This document shows positions 44,703 through 54,405 of a stretch of 64,000 nt of DNA, piece by piece. Under the pieces are notes generated by a model that was not told the DNA's origin, searched no databases, and saw only the letters and a list, made by a program, of their open reading frames with translations. Position 1 is the first letter of the stretch, and every line of letters begins with the position of its first letter. Location of the stretch: the NCBI RefSeq assembly GCF_900602065.1, contig NZ_UWFN01000209.1:110877-174876 (forward strand). Direction: 5' to 3'. The position numbers were made by a program, and so were the translations under genes. Source of the stretch: Pseudomonas viridiflava (GTDB taxonomy: Bacteria > Pseudomonadota > Gammaproteobacteria > Pseudomonadales > Pseudomonadaceae).

Positions 44703-45524
44703 ATGCAACTCATCGACATCGGCGTCAATCTGACAAATGCCAGCTTCGACTCGCAACGACAGGCGGTGCTCGATCGCGCCTATGCTGCGGGCGTCTGCCA
44801 GTTGCTGCTGACCGGCACCAGTGTCGAGGGCAGTGAGCTGGCCTTGAAGCTCTCTCATGAGCTGGATGAAAGCGCTCTGCGGCTGTTCAGTACCGCTGGG
44901 ATTCACCCTCATTCGGCGGTTGACTGGAACAGCGACAGCGAGCGCCAGCTACGTGCCCTGCTGCGGCAGGATCGTGTGCGCGCCGTGGGCGAATGCGGAC
45001 TGGATTTCAATCGCGATTTTTCGCCGCGTCCTCAGCAGGAAAAAGTGCTTGAGGCTCATCTGGCACTGGCCGTGGAGCTGCAAATGCCGGTATTCCTCCA
45101 CGAGCGCGATGCGAATCAGCGCTTACTCGAAATCCTCCGCGATTATCGTGATCGTCTGCCTGCGGCGGTGGTGCACTGTTTCACCGGGGAACAACGTGCG
45201 CTCTACAGTTATCTCGATCTGGACTTGCACATCGGTATTACCGGCTGGATTTGCGACGAGCGTCGTGGCACTCACTTACACCCGCTGGTTCGCGACATTC
45301 CCCGCGGCCGGTTGATGCTGGAAAGCGATGCGCCCTACCTGCTGCCACGCACCCTGCGCCCCAAACCTAAAAATGGTCGTAATGAACCCGGCTTTCTTCC
45401 GGAAGTCCTCCGTGAAGTCGCACTGCATCGCAGCGAAACGCTTGAAGATCTTGCCAGCCACAGCAGCGCCGCCGCACGAGAGTTTTTCTCATTACCCCAA
45501 ATACCTGCCGCCGCTCAAGAATAG
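44703..45524 (+). CDS. tatD: TatD-family metal-dependent deoxyribonuclease
   Basis: A 273-residue protein closely resembling E. coli TatD itself. It opens [16 protein letters not shown] (TatD-type start without the HxH of YcfH) and has [34 protein letters not shown] and [11 protein letters not shown]. It is a TIM-barrel nuclease involved in DNA turnover/repair. GAGG precedes the ATG. The gene lies away from tatABC, and the chemoreceptor follows in the same direction. Confidence 0.93.
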   Translation: MQLIDIGVNLTNASFDSQRQAVLDRAYAAGVCQLLLTGTSVEGSELALKLSHELDESALRLFSTAGIHPHSAVDWNSDSERQLRALLRQDRVRAVGECGLDFNRDFSPRPQQEKVLEAHLALAVELQMPVFLHERDANQRLLEILRDYRDRLPAAVVHCFTGEQRALYSYLDLDLHIGITGWICDERRGTHLHPLVRDIPRGRLMLESDAPYLLPRTLRPKPKNGRNEPGFLPEVLREVALHRSETLEDLASHSSAAAREFFSLPQIPAAAQE

Positions 45525-45617
45525 GTTGACCCACGTCAAGGAACGCTTTGTTCAGTGGGAGATGATGATGGCACCTTGCTGCATTTCTCCTGCTGACTCA
45601 CCAAAGAAGACCTTCAT

Positions 45618-47099
45618 ATGGGCACCTGGCTTAGCAATCTTTCGCTGAAGTACAAATTCTGGGCCGTCAACGCGGTGGCTTTTTTTACCACCTTGATGCT
45701 GGTCATCTACGCCTTGCAACTGGAGCAACAGGCCCGGGTCGACGGCGCCCGGCAATCAGCCCAGGCCGAGGCCCGACTGCTCGGCAACTGGCCGGTGTCT
45801 CAACCGCTGCCCGCGCATCCACAACTGCTGATATGGAACGCCGGACAAACACCGACATTCAAGGACCAGCCGCTACCCGAGCTCGCCTCCGGCACAGACT
45901 GGGTGCCTTTGAACTCACAACCGGTGACGGACCAACAGCCCCTGATTGGCGCTCAGCTCGTGGCTCGACCTGACGGGCAAAAAATCGCCGTGCTGGCTTT
46001 TTCCCCAAGCCTGATACAAGTACTCGAGGACCGCTTCGCCAACTACGCCATCGCGGTATTCGTATTGATGCTGGCGATGCTCGGAGCCTCGCAGTTGCTG
46101 ATCCGCTTTCTGCTGAGCCAGCTCAACACCCTCAAGGACGTCATGCTGCACGTGGAAAAAAGTGGTGACCTTTCGGCTCGCGTGCCGTTGACCGGCGAAG
46201 ATGAAGTGGGCCAGATGGCCAAGGCGTTCAACGCCATGCAGGCAGGTTATCAACGCGTCGTCAGCACCGTATCCCAGACCGCAGCACGTCTTGATCAAGG
46301 CGCGGCGCATCTGGCAGCCGGCATGAGCGATGTACGCCATGGCATGCTGGGTCAACAGAGCGAGACTGACCAGGTGGCCACGGCCATCAATGAAATGTCC
46401 GCAACGGTTTATCACATCGCTCAACATGCCAGCACCACCCGGGACCAGTCCCGCACGGCTGATACCCTGGCGGGCGACGGCAAAGCGGTTGTTGATCGCG
46501 TTCAGACCTCGATTGCCGGCCTGTCCAGCGGCGTACAACAGACCGCAGGCATGATCCAGCGCCTGGCCGAAGACAGTCAGAAGATCAACGGTGTGGTCAG
46601 TGTGATCCACAGCATTGCCGAACAAACCAACCTGCTGGCATTGAACGCAGCAATCGAGGCAGCACGGGCCGGAGAAATGGGCCGGGGCTTTGCCGTGGTT
46701 GCCGACGAAGTACGCAACCTCGCGAAACGCGTGCAGGTCTCAACCGATGAAATCACCACCATGGTCTCGGCGCTGCAATCCGGCACACGGGATGCCGTGG
46801 ACTTCATGCAGGACAGCTCGTTCAAGGCGGACGAGTGCGTACAGCAGGCACATGAGGCCGGTGAAGCCCTGGCGGCGATTGCCGGTGCGGTGGCGCAAAT
46901 GCGCGAGAGTAATACGCAGATTGCCGTTGCCGCAGAGCAACAAAGCCAGGTTGCAGAAGAAATGAACCGCGCGGTGGTCAGCATTCGCGACGTCACCGAA
47001 CGCACCGTTAACCAGACCGTAGACTCAGCCAGCACCAGCGACGAACTTGCGACCCTGGCAGGTGAACTGAGCAAAGCGATCGGGCAATTGAAGCTTTAA
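45618..47099 (+). CDS. Methyl-accepting chemotaxis protein
   Basis: A 493-residue chemoreceptor. TM1 is at about 14-34, a short periplasmic sensor covers about 35-135, TM2 is at about 137-160, followed by HAMP (about 165-215). The cytoplasmic signalling domain carries the hairpin tip [19 protein letters not shown]. The sensor is too small for a dCache and its ligand is unknown. No CheR-binding pentapeptide is present at the C-terminus (ending KAIGQLKL). The ribosome-binding site is weak. Confidence 0.9.
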   Translation: MGTWLSNLSLKYKFWAVNAVAFFTTLMLVIYALQLEQQARVDGARQSAQAEARLLGNWPVSQPLPAHPQLLIWNAGQTPTFKDQPLPELASGTDWVPLNSQPVTDQQPLIGAQLVARPDGQKIAVLAFSPSLIQVLEDRFANYAIAVFVLMLAMLGASQLLIRFLLSQLNTLKDVMLHVEKSGDLSARVPLTGEDEVGQMAKAFNAMQAGYQRVVSTVSQTAARLDQGAAHLAAGMSDVRHGMLGQQSETDQVATAINEMSATVYHIAQHASTTRDQSRTADTLAGDGKAVVDRVQTSIAGLSSGVQQTAGMIQRLAEDSQKINGVVSVIHSIAEQTNLLALNAAIEAARAGEMGRGFAVVADEVRNLAKRVQVSTDEITTMVSALQSGTRDAVDFMQDSSFKADECVQQAHEAGEALAAIAGAVAQMRESNTQIAVAAEQQSQVAEEMNRAVVSIRDVTERTVNQTVDSASTSDELATLAGELSKAIGQLKL

Positions 47100-47205
47100 G
47101 CTGAATGGCTGAGCGTTCATTTGCATCGCCCTCCCGGCTAAAGCCAGTACTCCTCAATGGCGTAGCACCTGTGGAAGCTCGCCCGCGACAAGAACACAGC
47201 GGTTT

Positions 47206-47316
47206 GTCAGGCCTGACGTCTCAGGTCTGACTATTCATTCCTGTCTCCCCCCTATTACACCGATAGTCAGGCTTGATTCGCCGCCACCGCGAGTCAGGCC
47301 TACTCTTCAGGCATTC
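47206..47316 (+). repeat. Cluster of short tcagg(c/t)ctga-like repeats upstream of a small membrane-protein gene
   Basis: gtcaggcctgac (47206-47217) is a perfect 12-base palindrome. Similar words follow at 47221 (tcaggtctga), 47266 (gtcaggcttgat), 47293 (gtcaggccta) and 47308 (tcaggcatt), all within 140 bases before the start at 47344. The pattern resembles multiple binding sites for a dimeric regulator. Confidence 0.55.
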
Positions 47317-47343
47317 ACACAGTTTTTGTAGAGGAATGCAATC

Positions 47344-47577
47344 ATGGGCAAGCGCTTACTCAATCTCCACACGTGGCAGTGGCGTAGTTACGCCGACAAT
47401 CGTCGCCAACTGCCCAATCTTTCCCTGTACCTGATGACTGTGCCGTTTTTCATTCTGGCGGTGTTGCTGATTCTCGATGGCGTGTTTTCCCTGAGCCTGT
47501 CTTCGCTGGCCATTGGCATGATCGGGCTGATCGCAGCGTTGGGCATTCACATGAAACCCAATAACCCGAGCCCTTAA
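47344..47577 (+). CDS. Small two-helix membrane protein of unknown function
   Basis: A 77-residue protein. A basic, tryptophan-rich start (NLHTWQWRSYADNRRQLPN) leads to two hydrophobic helices (about 28-48 and 51-68) and a short tail. GAGG precedes the ATG at 47344. No family is recognised; short repeats precede it. Confidence 0.72.
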   Translation: MGKRLLNLHTWQWRSYADNRRQLPNLSLYLMTVPFFILAVLLILDGVFSLSLSSLAIGMIGLIAALGIHMKPNNPSP

Positions 47578-47701
47578 CAACCCGCTTGTCGGAACGCGCT
47601 GATTTTGAGGGTTAACCTGTTACTTATGACAGTTGTCCAATCCAGTGTTTAGGCACAGCATCAATGGCGTCGCACCCCTGAATAAAAAGTGGAGGCAGGC
47701 C

Positions 47702-47941
47702 ATGGAAAGGTCGGAAATAAGTGAAAGGTTCAAGCAGATTGTTGGAGATGAACTCAATATCCCTGTGGATGAACTACAGGACACCAAGACATTCCGCTCA
47801 CTGGGCGCAGATTCCATCAATGTTTTAAACGTGGTAATGGAAGCGGAAAAGGAGTTTGAAATTAAAATACCCGACGAGGACGCTGAGAAGCTGGACACTG
47901 TTGGGAACACGATCGACTACATTAAGCGAAAGGCTAAATAG
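47702..47941 (+). CDS. Orphan acyl carrier protein
   Basis: A 79-residue acyl carrier protein. The phosphopantetheine attachment serine is in LGADSINVLNVVMEAEKEF (about 35-53) and the C-terminus is DTVGNTIDYIKRKAK. GGAGG precedes the ATG at 47702; the upstream open frame is not ACP-like. Codon use is unlike neighbours: AGG twice, ATA twice, plus TTA, CTA and GGA, all rare in Pseudomonas, and the segment is visibly lower in GC. No ketosynthase or synthetase is adjacent, so it probably serves distant genes or came by transfer. Confidence 0.9.
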   Translation: MERSEISERFKQIVGDELNIPVDELQDTKTFRSLGADSINVLNVVMEAEKEFEIKIPDEDAEKLDTVGNTIDYIKRKAK

Positions 47942-47999
47942 CCCAGGCCATCGCGGACAAGCCATAGATTTTCTACTCGTCCACAATCAAGCCGCACTC

Positions 48000-48794
48000 T
48001 TACCCAAACACCGTCACCGTCTGCCGACTGATCGCAATCAGCTCCCCTTTCGGTGACCAGAGCATCGCGGCGGTGTGTCCGTAACCGTCGCGGGCATGTT
48101 CAATCACTGCCTTGTACGAGCACCAGTCATGTGTACTCAATGTCGGCATTGGCTGGACGAATTCGATGGTCCAGGTCAATGAACTGCCCGGCGCCGGTTT
48201 ACTCAGGTGAGGCAACAGCGCCGGTGGCCAGGTATCGACCAGCGCCAGTACGTGCGCTTCGCTGCAAGGCCCTTCTTCCATGTCGCGAAACCGCACATAA
48301 CCGCCAATAGCCGGGGATGGCGTGTTGCTGAATGGCATACCGCCCAACGCCCAACGCAGCTCCATAAACCGCAGGTACTCGGGCATCATGCCGCTGATAA
48401 AGGGCAGTTGCGGACACTCTTCCAGCGGTTTGAGCGTTGGCGCAGGATCGGCCTTGACCGAAATCACCGACTCACGGGACGCACCGAAGCTGCCCTGAAT
48501 CAGCGTCATCACCTGACCATTTTGCGTCGCGCGCCCCAGCACCTGGCTGACGGCTTTGCCTTCACGCAAGACTTCAACTTCAAACGCTATGGGAACGCCT
48601 GGCTCAGCAGGCCCTACAAAGGTGATGGCCAGCGAGCGCACGGGTCGTCCCTCAGGCACTTTGGCGCGCATCGCCTCGTATTGCAGCGCCGCCATCAAAC
48701 CACCAAAACTGGCGCGGCCCTGCGCCCATTCAGCCGGGATTGTCACGGCCAGCGGATTGCTGCGCACCGCGTCGATCAGCTCGGAAAACTTCAT
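48000..48794 (-). CDS. Acyl-CoA thioesterase family protein (TesB-like hotdog)
   Basis: A 264-residue protein with two hotdog halves, like TesB/Acot8-type thioesterases. RASFGGLMAALQYEAM (about 27-42) starts the first helix, and GYVRFRDM and WTIEFVQPMPTLSTHDWCSY mark the second half. The reaction is hydrolysis of acyl-CoA or a related thioester. It is convergent with the ACP gene, 59 bases away, so they are not one operon. Confidence 0.82.
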   Translation of the reverse strand: MKFSELIDAVRSNPLAVTIPAEWAQGRASFGGLMAALQYEAMRAKVPEGRPVRSLAITFVGPAEPGVPIAFEVEVLREGKAVSQVLGRATQNGQVMTLIQGSFGASRESVISVKADPAPTLKPLEECPQLPFISGMMPEYLRFMELRWALGGMPFSNTPSPAIGGYVRFRDMEEGPCSEAHVLALVDTWPPALLPHLSKPAPGSSLTWTIEFVQPMPTLSTHDWCSYKAVIEHARDGYGHTAAMLWSPKGELIAISRQTVTVFG

Positions 48795-48948
48795 GTAGAC
48801 CCCGTAGTACCGGTAATAAAAGACTCACCCGGCGGCGAGTCAGCAGACAGGCATTGATCTTAACCAGCCACCCTGCGCTGCGCATACGTCATATCGGCCA
48901 TAGTTGCGGCCGGATCAACGCCATGATGTCTCTAGGCGAATATTGAAT

Positions 48949-49022
48949 CTGTAGGAGCTGCCGAAGGCTGCGATGGCGGTATCACAGGTTGAATGCTTCG
49001 CAGCCTTCGGCAGCTCCTACAG
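48949..49022. repeat. REP-type palindrome (type 1) upstream of the thioesterase
   Basis: ctgtaggagctgccgaaggc and the reverse complement of the same, between divergent and convergent gene ends (the CHAD gene ends at 49065). Confidence 0.9.
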
Positions 49023-49064
49023 AAAGCGCATTCAATCTGTGATTTGTGTGTTCCGTTATGCGCG

Positions 49065-49829
49065 TCAACCGAAGCAGGTCTTGCTCAAACGCTGCAGCGC
49101 AACGTCAGCCTTCTTCTCGGCCCGCACAATACCGGTTTGCCAGCCCGCGATGCACGGTGCCAGATCACGTTCCTGCCCGGCCTGAGCCAGCCATTGCAGA
49201 TGATCGTGCCAGTCACCCAATGCGCCTTGAGCGGCTTTCAACCGCGACTGCATTTTCTTGGGTTGGTGGCTCAACTCGGGATAAGCATCTGCGGCATAGC
49301 GCACGCGCTTGATCAACAGCCGTAAGCGATGCCGATCATGAGCCGGGTCGGCGATGGCTTCGCGGAGTTTCTTCCACTGCTTATCCATGCCTTTCTCAAT
49401 CGTCTTGCGCAGACCACGCAGCAACCGCTGACGCTGCTGCGCTCGCAAGAAACCAGGGAACTGGTCCAGCGTGGCGAACAGACGATTTAGCTCGGTAGCA
49501 GTCGCCACCTGCCCATAGGATTTGTTGACCTTATTGATACGCACGGTCGCCGCTTCCGTCAGTCCCTGATCGGCCAGGTGCGCAGCAAGCACTTCCATGT
49601 CACGCAGCGGAGTCGTCAGCTCCCCTACCGCTTTAGCCGCAGCCTCCAGCTGTTCGACACCGGCGATGCCACGTAACGGACGCAGCAGACTGCGCAAACG
49701 ACGCACCGTAGTGCGCAGGTCATGCAAGGCTTCCGGGTCAGTGGAGGCAGCAAGACGCGCCTGACAGGCCAGCAGTTTTATCTGCAAGCCCAGGACTTGA
49801 GCAACCAGATGGTCAACCATCGATGACAT
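49065..49829 (-). CDS. CHAD-domain protein
   Basis: A 254-residue all-helical CHAD (conserved histidine alpha-helical) domain. The signature HDLRTTVRRLRSLLRPLRG is at about 36-54, and HDRHRLRLLIKRVRYAADAY is around 163-182. Its conserved basic residues bind polyphosphate in studied homologues. No CYTH domain or polyphosphate kinase adjoins it here. AAGGA precedes the ATG at 49829. It follows tgpA by three bases, so it may belong to that operon. Confidence 0.9.
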   Translation of the reverse strand: MSSMVDHLVAQVLGLQIKLLACQARLAASTDPEALHDLRTTVRRLRSLLRPLRGIAGVEQLEAAAKAVGELTTPLRDMEVLAAHLADQGLTEAATVRINKVNKSYGQVATATELNRLFATLDQFPGFLRAQQRQRLLRGLRKTIEKGMDKQWKKLREAIADPAHDRHRLRLLIKRVRYAADAYPELSHQPKKMQSRLKAAQGALGDWHDHLQWLAQAGQERDLAPCIAGWQTGIVRAEKKADVALQRLSKTCFG

Positions 49830-49832
49830 GAA

Positions 49833-51851
49833 CTAATCCTTCTCGTTAACCGTGGGTTCTTTAACCGCCGACACACGCCAGGGCAGGCGGCGCCGCAGGT
49901 ACTTCAAACGCCGTCGCAATTCACCCGGTGAGGAATTGCTACCCGCATAACGTTGCGCCTGGAACTCCTCGGCAAATGCACCGATAGCGGCGGCATGCAC
50001 AGGCAACGACAGCGCCGCACGTCGCGAGAACTCGTCAGCGCCCTCGCCAGGCAAACGCCGTAAACCGTGGCGGGCCAGCAGTCTTTCGAACGCGTTGAAC
50101 AGGCGAAGTTGCGAATCACTTTCCCGCTGCCAGGGCTTGAACACCCACAAGGCAAACAGCCCCAGAATCAGACCCAGCCCACCAATGAAGGCCGGCGTTT
50201 CCAGCCCCGAGAACCAGCGATTGAGCACCCGCAACTGCTCCTGCCCCTGATAGCCGAGTACCCAGCGCTGCCAGCCATAGTTGAGATTGTCCCAGCTCAG
50301 GCGCAGTGAGTTGAGCCACGCGACATTGCGATAGCGCAGGGCCGACATGGGCGAATCTTCAAGAAACGCCTCATCTGCAGCAAGTGCCTGTTCAAGGCCT
50401 TGTTCGATGCGTTGCGGCGCGACGGCAGCAGTAGGGTCAACGCTGCGCCAGCCTACACCCGGCTGCCAATACTCGACCCAGGCGTGCGCATCGAACTGGC
50501 GCACGGTCAGGTATTGCCCGTCCGGATTCAATTCGCCGCCCTGATAGCCGGCCACCACCCGCGCTGGAATCCCCGCTGCGCGCAGCACAAAGGTCATGGC
50601 CCCGGCGTAGTGCGCACAAAAGCCACGGCGGCTGTCGAACAGGAAATCATCGATGCTGTCAGGCCCCAGCGTCGGCGGCTTGAGGGTGTAGTGATAAGGC
50701 TCGCGGGCGAAGTAATCGAGCATCGCCTGTGCCAGTGCATCGGGTTTGGGGTAGCGTCGCGCCAGATCACTGGCCCATTGACGTGCCTGCGGGTTGCCTT
50801 TGCCGGGCAACTGCAGGTCCTGGCGTTGAATGTTCTCGTTGAGCTGAGCCTCGCGGGTCGCGTCCGGCCAGGAGGTGACGTTGTAAAGCAACGACTGCTC
50901 GACCGGTCGACGCCGCTGCAGACGGAAATCATTCATCTGGCGCACATCTGCCTGGTCGCTTTCGCCTATATCAAGGCTCGACAACCAGGGGCGACCACTG
51001 GGTTCCATCACGATGCTGTAACTCAGCGGATCACCGAGTTTCTGCCACTGCGGAACTTGCACCGTTTGCGCTCGCAACGACTGTGACCAGCGTCGACCGT
51101 CGAACTGTTCAAGCGTCAGCGAACGCCAATACAACTGGTTACGCGCCGGGATTGGCCCTTCAAAACTGGCACGAAACACCAGCGCAGCGGACTTGCTCAG
51201 CTCGGCCATATCGCCCGGCGCCATGCTGTCGGAAAGTCCCGTCAGGCCTTTGTTGCTCGGCTGCGGCAATGACCAAAGCGGCTCAAGACGCGGGAAAAAC
51301 AGGAACAACAGAAGCATCAGCGGCACGGCCTGAAGCAACAACTTGAACGCCAGCTTCAAGCTGTTGACCTGACCGCTCGCCTGACTGGATGACTGCAATC
51401 CGATCAATGCCGCCAACAGTGTGCTGACCGGCAACACCGTAAACACCGCCCAGAGCAGATTGTCCTCAAACAGATAGCCGACCGCGACGCAGAAAAAACC
51501 AAGAAAAATCAGCACCAGCGCATCACGTCGATTCTGCATTTCGAGCATTTTCAAGACAAATGCCGCCACCAACAGAGCAGCCCCCGCCTCCAGCCCCACC
51601 AGACTGCCGCGCGCCAGATACACACCGCCCGCGGTGCCGACCAGTAGCCCGCCTTTTACCCAGGAACCGGGATGACGGGCACGCATGCGAAATATCTGCA
51701 CACGCCACAACATACAGGCCAGCCAAAGCCCGGTGATCATTGTTGGAATGTGCTGAATGAACGGTACGACAACCAGCGCCTGTGCCAGCAGCAGCCAGGT
51801 CAGGCTGGTACGGGGGATCGGCAGGCTCAGCCCGGAGGCGGCGTTACTCAT
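49833..51851 (-). CDS. tgpA: Membrane transglutaminase TgpA (DUF3488 and transglutaminase domains)
   Basis: A 672-residue inner membrane protein. The N-terminal DUF3488 region has about five helices (about 12-190), followed by a periplasmic transglutaminase-like domain. The catalytic triad lies in RRGFCAHYAG (Cys), FDAHAWVEYW (His) and VDPTAAV (Asp). A further helix lies near 558-578 with a DUF4129 tail. P. aeruginosa TgpA is periplasmic and reported essential. The ATG at 51851 overlaps the DUF58 stop by four bases; upstream open frame lies inside DUF58. Confidence 0.93.
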   Translation of the reverse strand: MSNAASGLSLPIPRTSLTWLLLAQALVVVPFIQHIPTMITGLWLACMLWRVQIFRMRARHPGSWVKGGLLVGTAGGVYLARGSLVGLEAGAALLVAAFVLKMLEMQNRRDALVLIFLGFFCVAVGYLFEDNLLWAVFTVLPVSTLLAALIGLQSSSQASGQVNSLKLAFKLLLQAVPLMLLLFLFFPRLEPLWSLPQPSNKGLTGLSDSMAPGDMAELSKSAALVFRASFEGPIPARNQLYWRSLTLEQFDGRRWSQSLRAQTVQVPQWQKLGDPLSYSIVMEPSGRPWLSSLDIGESDQADVRQMNDFRLQRRRPVEQSLLYNVTSWPDATREAQLNENIQRQDLQLPGKGNPQARQWASDLARRYPKPDALAQAMLDYFAREPYHYTLKPPTLGPDSIDDFLFDSRRGFCAHYAGAMTFVLRAAGIPARVVAGYQGGELNPDGQYLTVRQFDAHAWVEYWQPGVGWRSVDPTAAVAPQRIEQGLEQALAADEAFLEDSPMSALRYRNVAWLNSLRLSWDNLNYGWQRWVLGYQGQEQLRVLNRWFSGLETPAFIGGLGLILGLFALWVFKPWQRESDSQLRLFNAFERLLARHGLRRLPGEGADEFSRRAALSLPVHAAAIGAFAEEFQAQRYAGSNSSPGELRRRLKYLRRRLPWRVSAVKEPTVNEKD

Positions 51852-52804
51852 TGCCGCACGCCATACAGCGCCAGCGCGCGCAGACAGGTTTCGCGATGCT
51901 GATTGCCGTTGTCGACTGCGGACAGGAATCCCGGCAGACGCAAGGCAAAAGGTTGCTGACGCTGTGACAGAATCACCACCCAATAGCACAGGCGCGACAG
52001 CCTCTCCTCGATATCGCCGCCCAACGCCATGAAATCCAGGCACAAGTCATGGCCGCTCAGGTCGGTGAAATCCTTGAGCAGCAAGCCCTGGCCCCGGGAA
52101 TAGGCTTTCCAGTGCAGACGCCGTCGGTTGTCACCGGGCTGGTAAACGCGCAACCCCTGATAATCGTCCACGCCGGGCCCTTGGGTGGCCAGCCCCTGAT
52201 CCTCTGCATGAGGCTGTACGCCCTTGAGCAGCGGCATGGCGCCTGCCACAGGCCGAGGATAAATCAGCGCAGTCTGCTCAAGATCCAGCCAGCTCCAGGT
52301 GCGCAGAATGCTCAAGGGAAAAACGCTTTCAATCCGCAGCCTTGGGGCCCGCAGCCAGCCTCGACTCTGGGCGAGCAAGGTCAATTCCACTTCAACGCGC
52401 TCCTCGGCAGACACATCCACCTGCTGCACCGACGCGGCGTCCCAGCCCAGCGATATCGCCTGATGGGCGCGGCCATCGGCGTCAAGACGCAGGCTCAACT
52501 GCACGGTCTCGCCCACAAATACCGGACGAGAAACACCGGCGCTGATCACCAGACCACTCAGGTTACGGTACGTGTGCAAAATCCCCAGAATCGCCATCGA
52601 CAACAGCAGGAAGGTCAACCCGTAGGCCAGACTGTTCTGATAATTAATGGCCACCAACAACATCAAAAACAGCACCAGCGCGAAACTGCCACCGGTACGG
52701 GTGGGCATGATGAAGATGCGCCGGTGGTCCAGTCGGACCCTTGAAGCCGGCGGTATACGGCGCGCCAGCCAGCGCTGCCAGAACGGTCTGAACTGTTCGA
52801 TCAA
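51848..52804 (-). CDS. DUF58 membrane protein of the MoxR operon
   Basis: A 318-residue protein with two N-terminal helices (about 37-75) and a vWA-like DUF58 domain carrying the hallmark QPGDNRRRLHWKAYSRG (about 203-219). Such proteins are partners of MoxR ATPases and of TgpA-like transglutaminases. Four-base overlaps with the genes on both sides indicate coupled translation. The exact activity is not known. Confidence 0.9.
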   Translation of the reverse strand: MIEQFRPFWQRWLARRIPPASRVRLDHRRIFIMPTRTGGSFALVLFLMLLVAINYQNSLAYGLTFLLLSMAILGILHTYRNLSGLVISAGVSRPVFVGETVQLSLRLDADGRAHQAISLGWDAASVQQVDVSAEERVEVELTLLAQSRGWLRAPRLRIESVFPLSILRTWSWLDLEQTALIYPRPVAGAMPLLKGVQPHAEDQGLATQGPGVDDYQGLRVYQPGDNRRRLHWKAYSRGQGLLLKDFTDLSGHDLCLDFMALGGDIEERLSRLCYWVVILSQRQQPFALRLPGFLSAVDNGNQHRETCLRALALYGVRQ

Positions 52805-53718
52805 AGGGCCGGCACCTCACGCAGCAGCCATTGCACCAGCGCTCCCCCGCCGTGCCCGGTAGGGTCGGTACGCTCGCGCAAACGGTGGCCGACCACCGAG
52901 GGCAAAATCGCCTGCACGTCCTCGGGGATCACATACTCGCGCCCGGCGAGCAGCGCCCAGGCCCGTGCGGCGCTCAGGATTGCCAGGCTTGCCCTTGGTG
53001 AGAGTCCGTAGGCGAACTGCGGCTGTGCACGAGTTGCATCTACCAGCCGCAACACGTAGTCCACCAAAGCGTCGCTGACCCGCACCTGCCGGGCCATCGC
53101 CTGCAACGCCCTCAATTCGGCATGATTCAACAAGGGTTGTAAACGAGGTAATAACTCCCGGCGCGACTCGCCCAGCAACAACGCCTTCTCCGCTGCACGG
53201 GCCGGGTACCCCAGGGAAAGGCGCATCAGGAAGCGGTCCAGTTGCGATTCGGGCAACGCAAAAGTGCCCCCCTGGCTGAAGGGGTTCTGGGTAGCGATGA
53301 CAAAAAACGGATCAGGCAGCAAACGCGTTGCGCCTTCAATGGTGACCTGCCCTTCTTCCATGGCCTCCAGCAATGCGCTCTGGCTTTTGGGGGTGGCGCG
53401 ATTGATCTCGTCGGCCAGCACCAGCTCAGCGAAAATCGGCCCGGGATGAAAAGTGAATTGCCCGGTTTCACGATCAAACACCGAGGTACCGAGGATGTCT
53501 CCCGGCAACAGGTCCGACGTGAATTGAATCCGCTGAAAGCTCAAACCCAGGACTATGGCCAGGGTGTGGCTAAGGGTGGTTTTGCCCATGCCGGGCAAGT
53601 CTTCGATCAACAAATGGCCACCGCCGAGCAGGCAGGTCATTGCCAGTCGGACTTGCGGCTCCTTACCCAACACCACCTCATTGACGGCGTTGAGGCACTC
53701 ATCGAGTTTTCTGCCCAT
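52801..53718 (-). CDS. MoxR-family AAA+ ATPase
   Basis: A 305-residue AAA+ chaperone-like ATPase. Walker A EDLPGMGKTTLSHTLA (about 37-52), Walker B LVLADEINRATPKSQSALLEAM (motor core, about 105-126) and the sensor segment ATQNPFSQGG are present. MoxR ATPases help fold or activate metalloproteins and envelope protein complexes. GGAGAG is spaced nine bases before the ATG at 53718; an in-frame GTG upstream overlaps it. Confidence 0.92.
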   Translation of the reverse strand: MGRKLDECLNAVNEVVLGKEPQVRLAMTCLLGGGHLLIEDLPGMGKTTLSHTLAIVLGLSFQRIQFTSDLLPGDILGTSVFDRETGQFTFHPGPIFAELVLADEINRATPKSQSALLEAMEEGQVTIEGATRLLPDPFFVIATQNPFSQGGTFALPESQLDRFLMRLSLGYPARAAEKALLLGESRRELLPRLQPLLNHAELRALQAMARQVRVSDALVDYVLRLVDATRAQPQFAYGLSPRASLAILSAARAWALLAGREYVIPEDVQAILPSVVGHRLRERTDPTGHGGGALVQWLLREVPAL

Positions 53719-53847
53719 CGAAAACACTCTCCAGGCGACTGCCTATGGCTAAAAACAGGACTGCTGCGCAGTCACAATAAAGATAGCGTAGGTGTTTTCG
53801 CTAGGGAGAAGAGGAAATTGCTTAGATGCAACTGAGAGGCACAGATT

Positions 53848-53922
53848 CTGTAGGAGCTGCCGAAGGCTGCGAAATTGATTCGCCTGAACAGACGCCTTCG
53901 CAGCCTTCGGCAGCTCCTACAG
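53848..53922. repeat. REP-type palindrome (type 1) between moxR and the lipoprotein gene
   Basis: ctgtaggagctgccgaaggc and its reverse complement flank a short centre. It is located upstream of moxR and after the lipoprotein gene in transcription order. Confidence 0.9.
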
Positions 53923-53940
53923 GGGAGTAGCGGGGATTAA

Positions 53941-54219
53941 TCAGCGACCGGCGCGGGATTCACGAATATAGAAGCGCGCTTTTTCAGCTTTCTCGGTGCA
54001 GCCTTCAAATGCTTCGAATTGTTGCTGGGTCTTGGCGCCGGTCAACAAGGACAAGGCTTTCGAGTAGCTGACAGTACCGGCAAAACCTTCAGCCTTGGCC
54101 AGATCAAGTTCCTTCCAGGCCGAATCAAGCTGCGTCCCGCAACTTTCGCGATAACCGGTTTTACCCGCGCAACCAGTGAGAACCAGAGCAAACAAGGGCA
54201 GGACAATCCAGGCTTTCAT
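53941..54219 (-). CDS. Small lipoprotein of unknown function
   Basis: A 92-residue lipoprotein. The signal peptide MKAWIVLPLFALVLTGCAG carries the lipobox LVLTGC with C17 as the lipidated residue; the mature part is mostly helical and has two further cysteines (in ESCGTQL and EGCTEKA), which may form a disulphide. GAGG precedes the ATG at 54219; the longer frame upstream is rejected. No family recognised. Confidence 0.78.
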   Translation of the reverse strand: MKAWIVLPLFALVLTGCAGKTGYRESCGTQLDSAWKELDLAKAEGFAGTVSYSKALSLLTGAKTQQQFEAFEGCTEKAEKARFYIRESRAGR

Positions 54220-54405
54220 CGGTGTTACCTCAAGAGGAAATATCAATTGTGCAGCTTTGACGGTGACACTGACTGAAAGTGCCATTACCGGGGGCGCAAG
54301 CGTAACTGTTTTTTACTGCAATAGAGCCTTCACAGAACCGCAATCAGCTACGAATATGACCCGGTTTGGGCGTATGGTGAATCAATCTGACTCTGGGAGC
54401 CTTTT

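Noticed and set aside
47633..47701. N-terminal extension of the acyl carrier protein
   Set aside because: The added 23 residues are not ACP-like and GGAGG lies directly before the ATG at 47702.
49022..49064. Small gene between the REP and the CHAD gene
   Set aside because: Short open frames here are shadows of the CHAD gene end and have no start signals.
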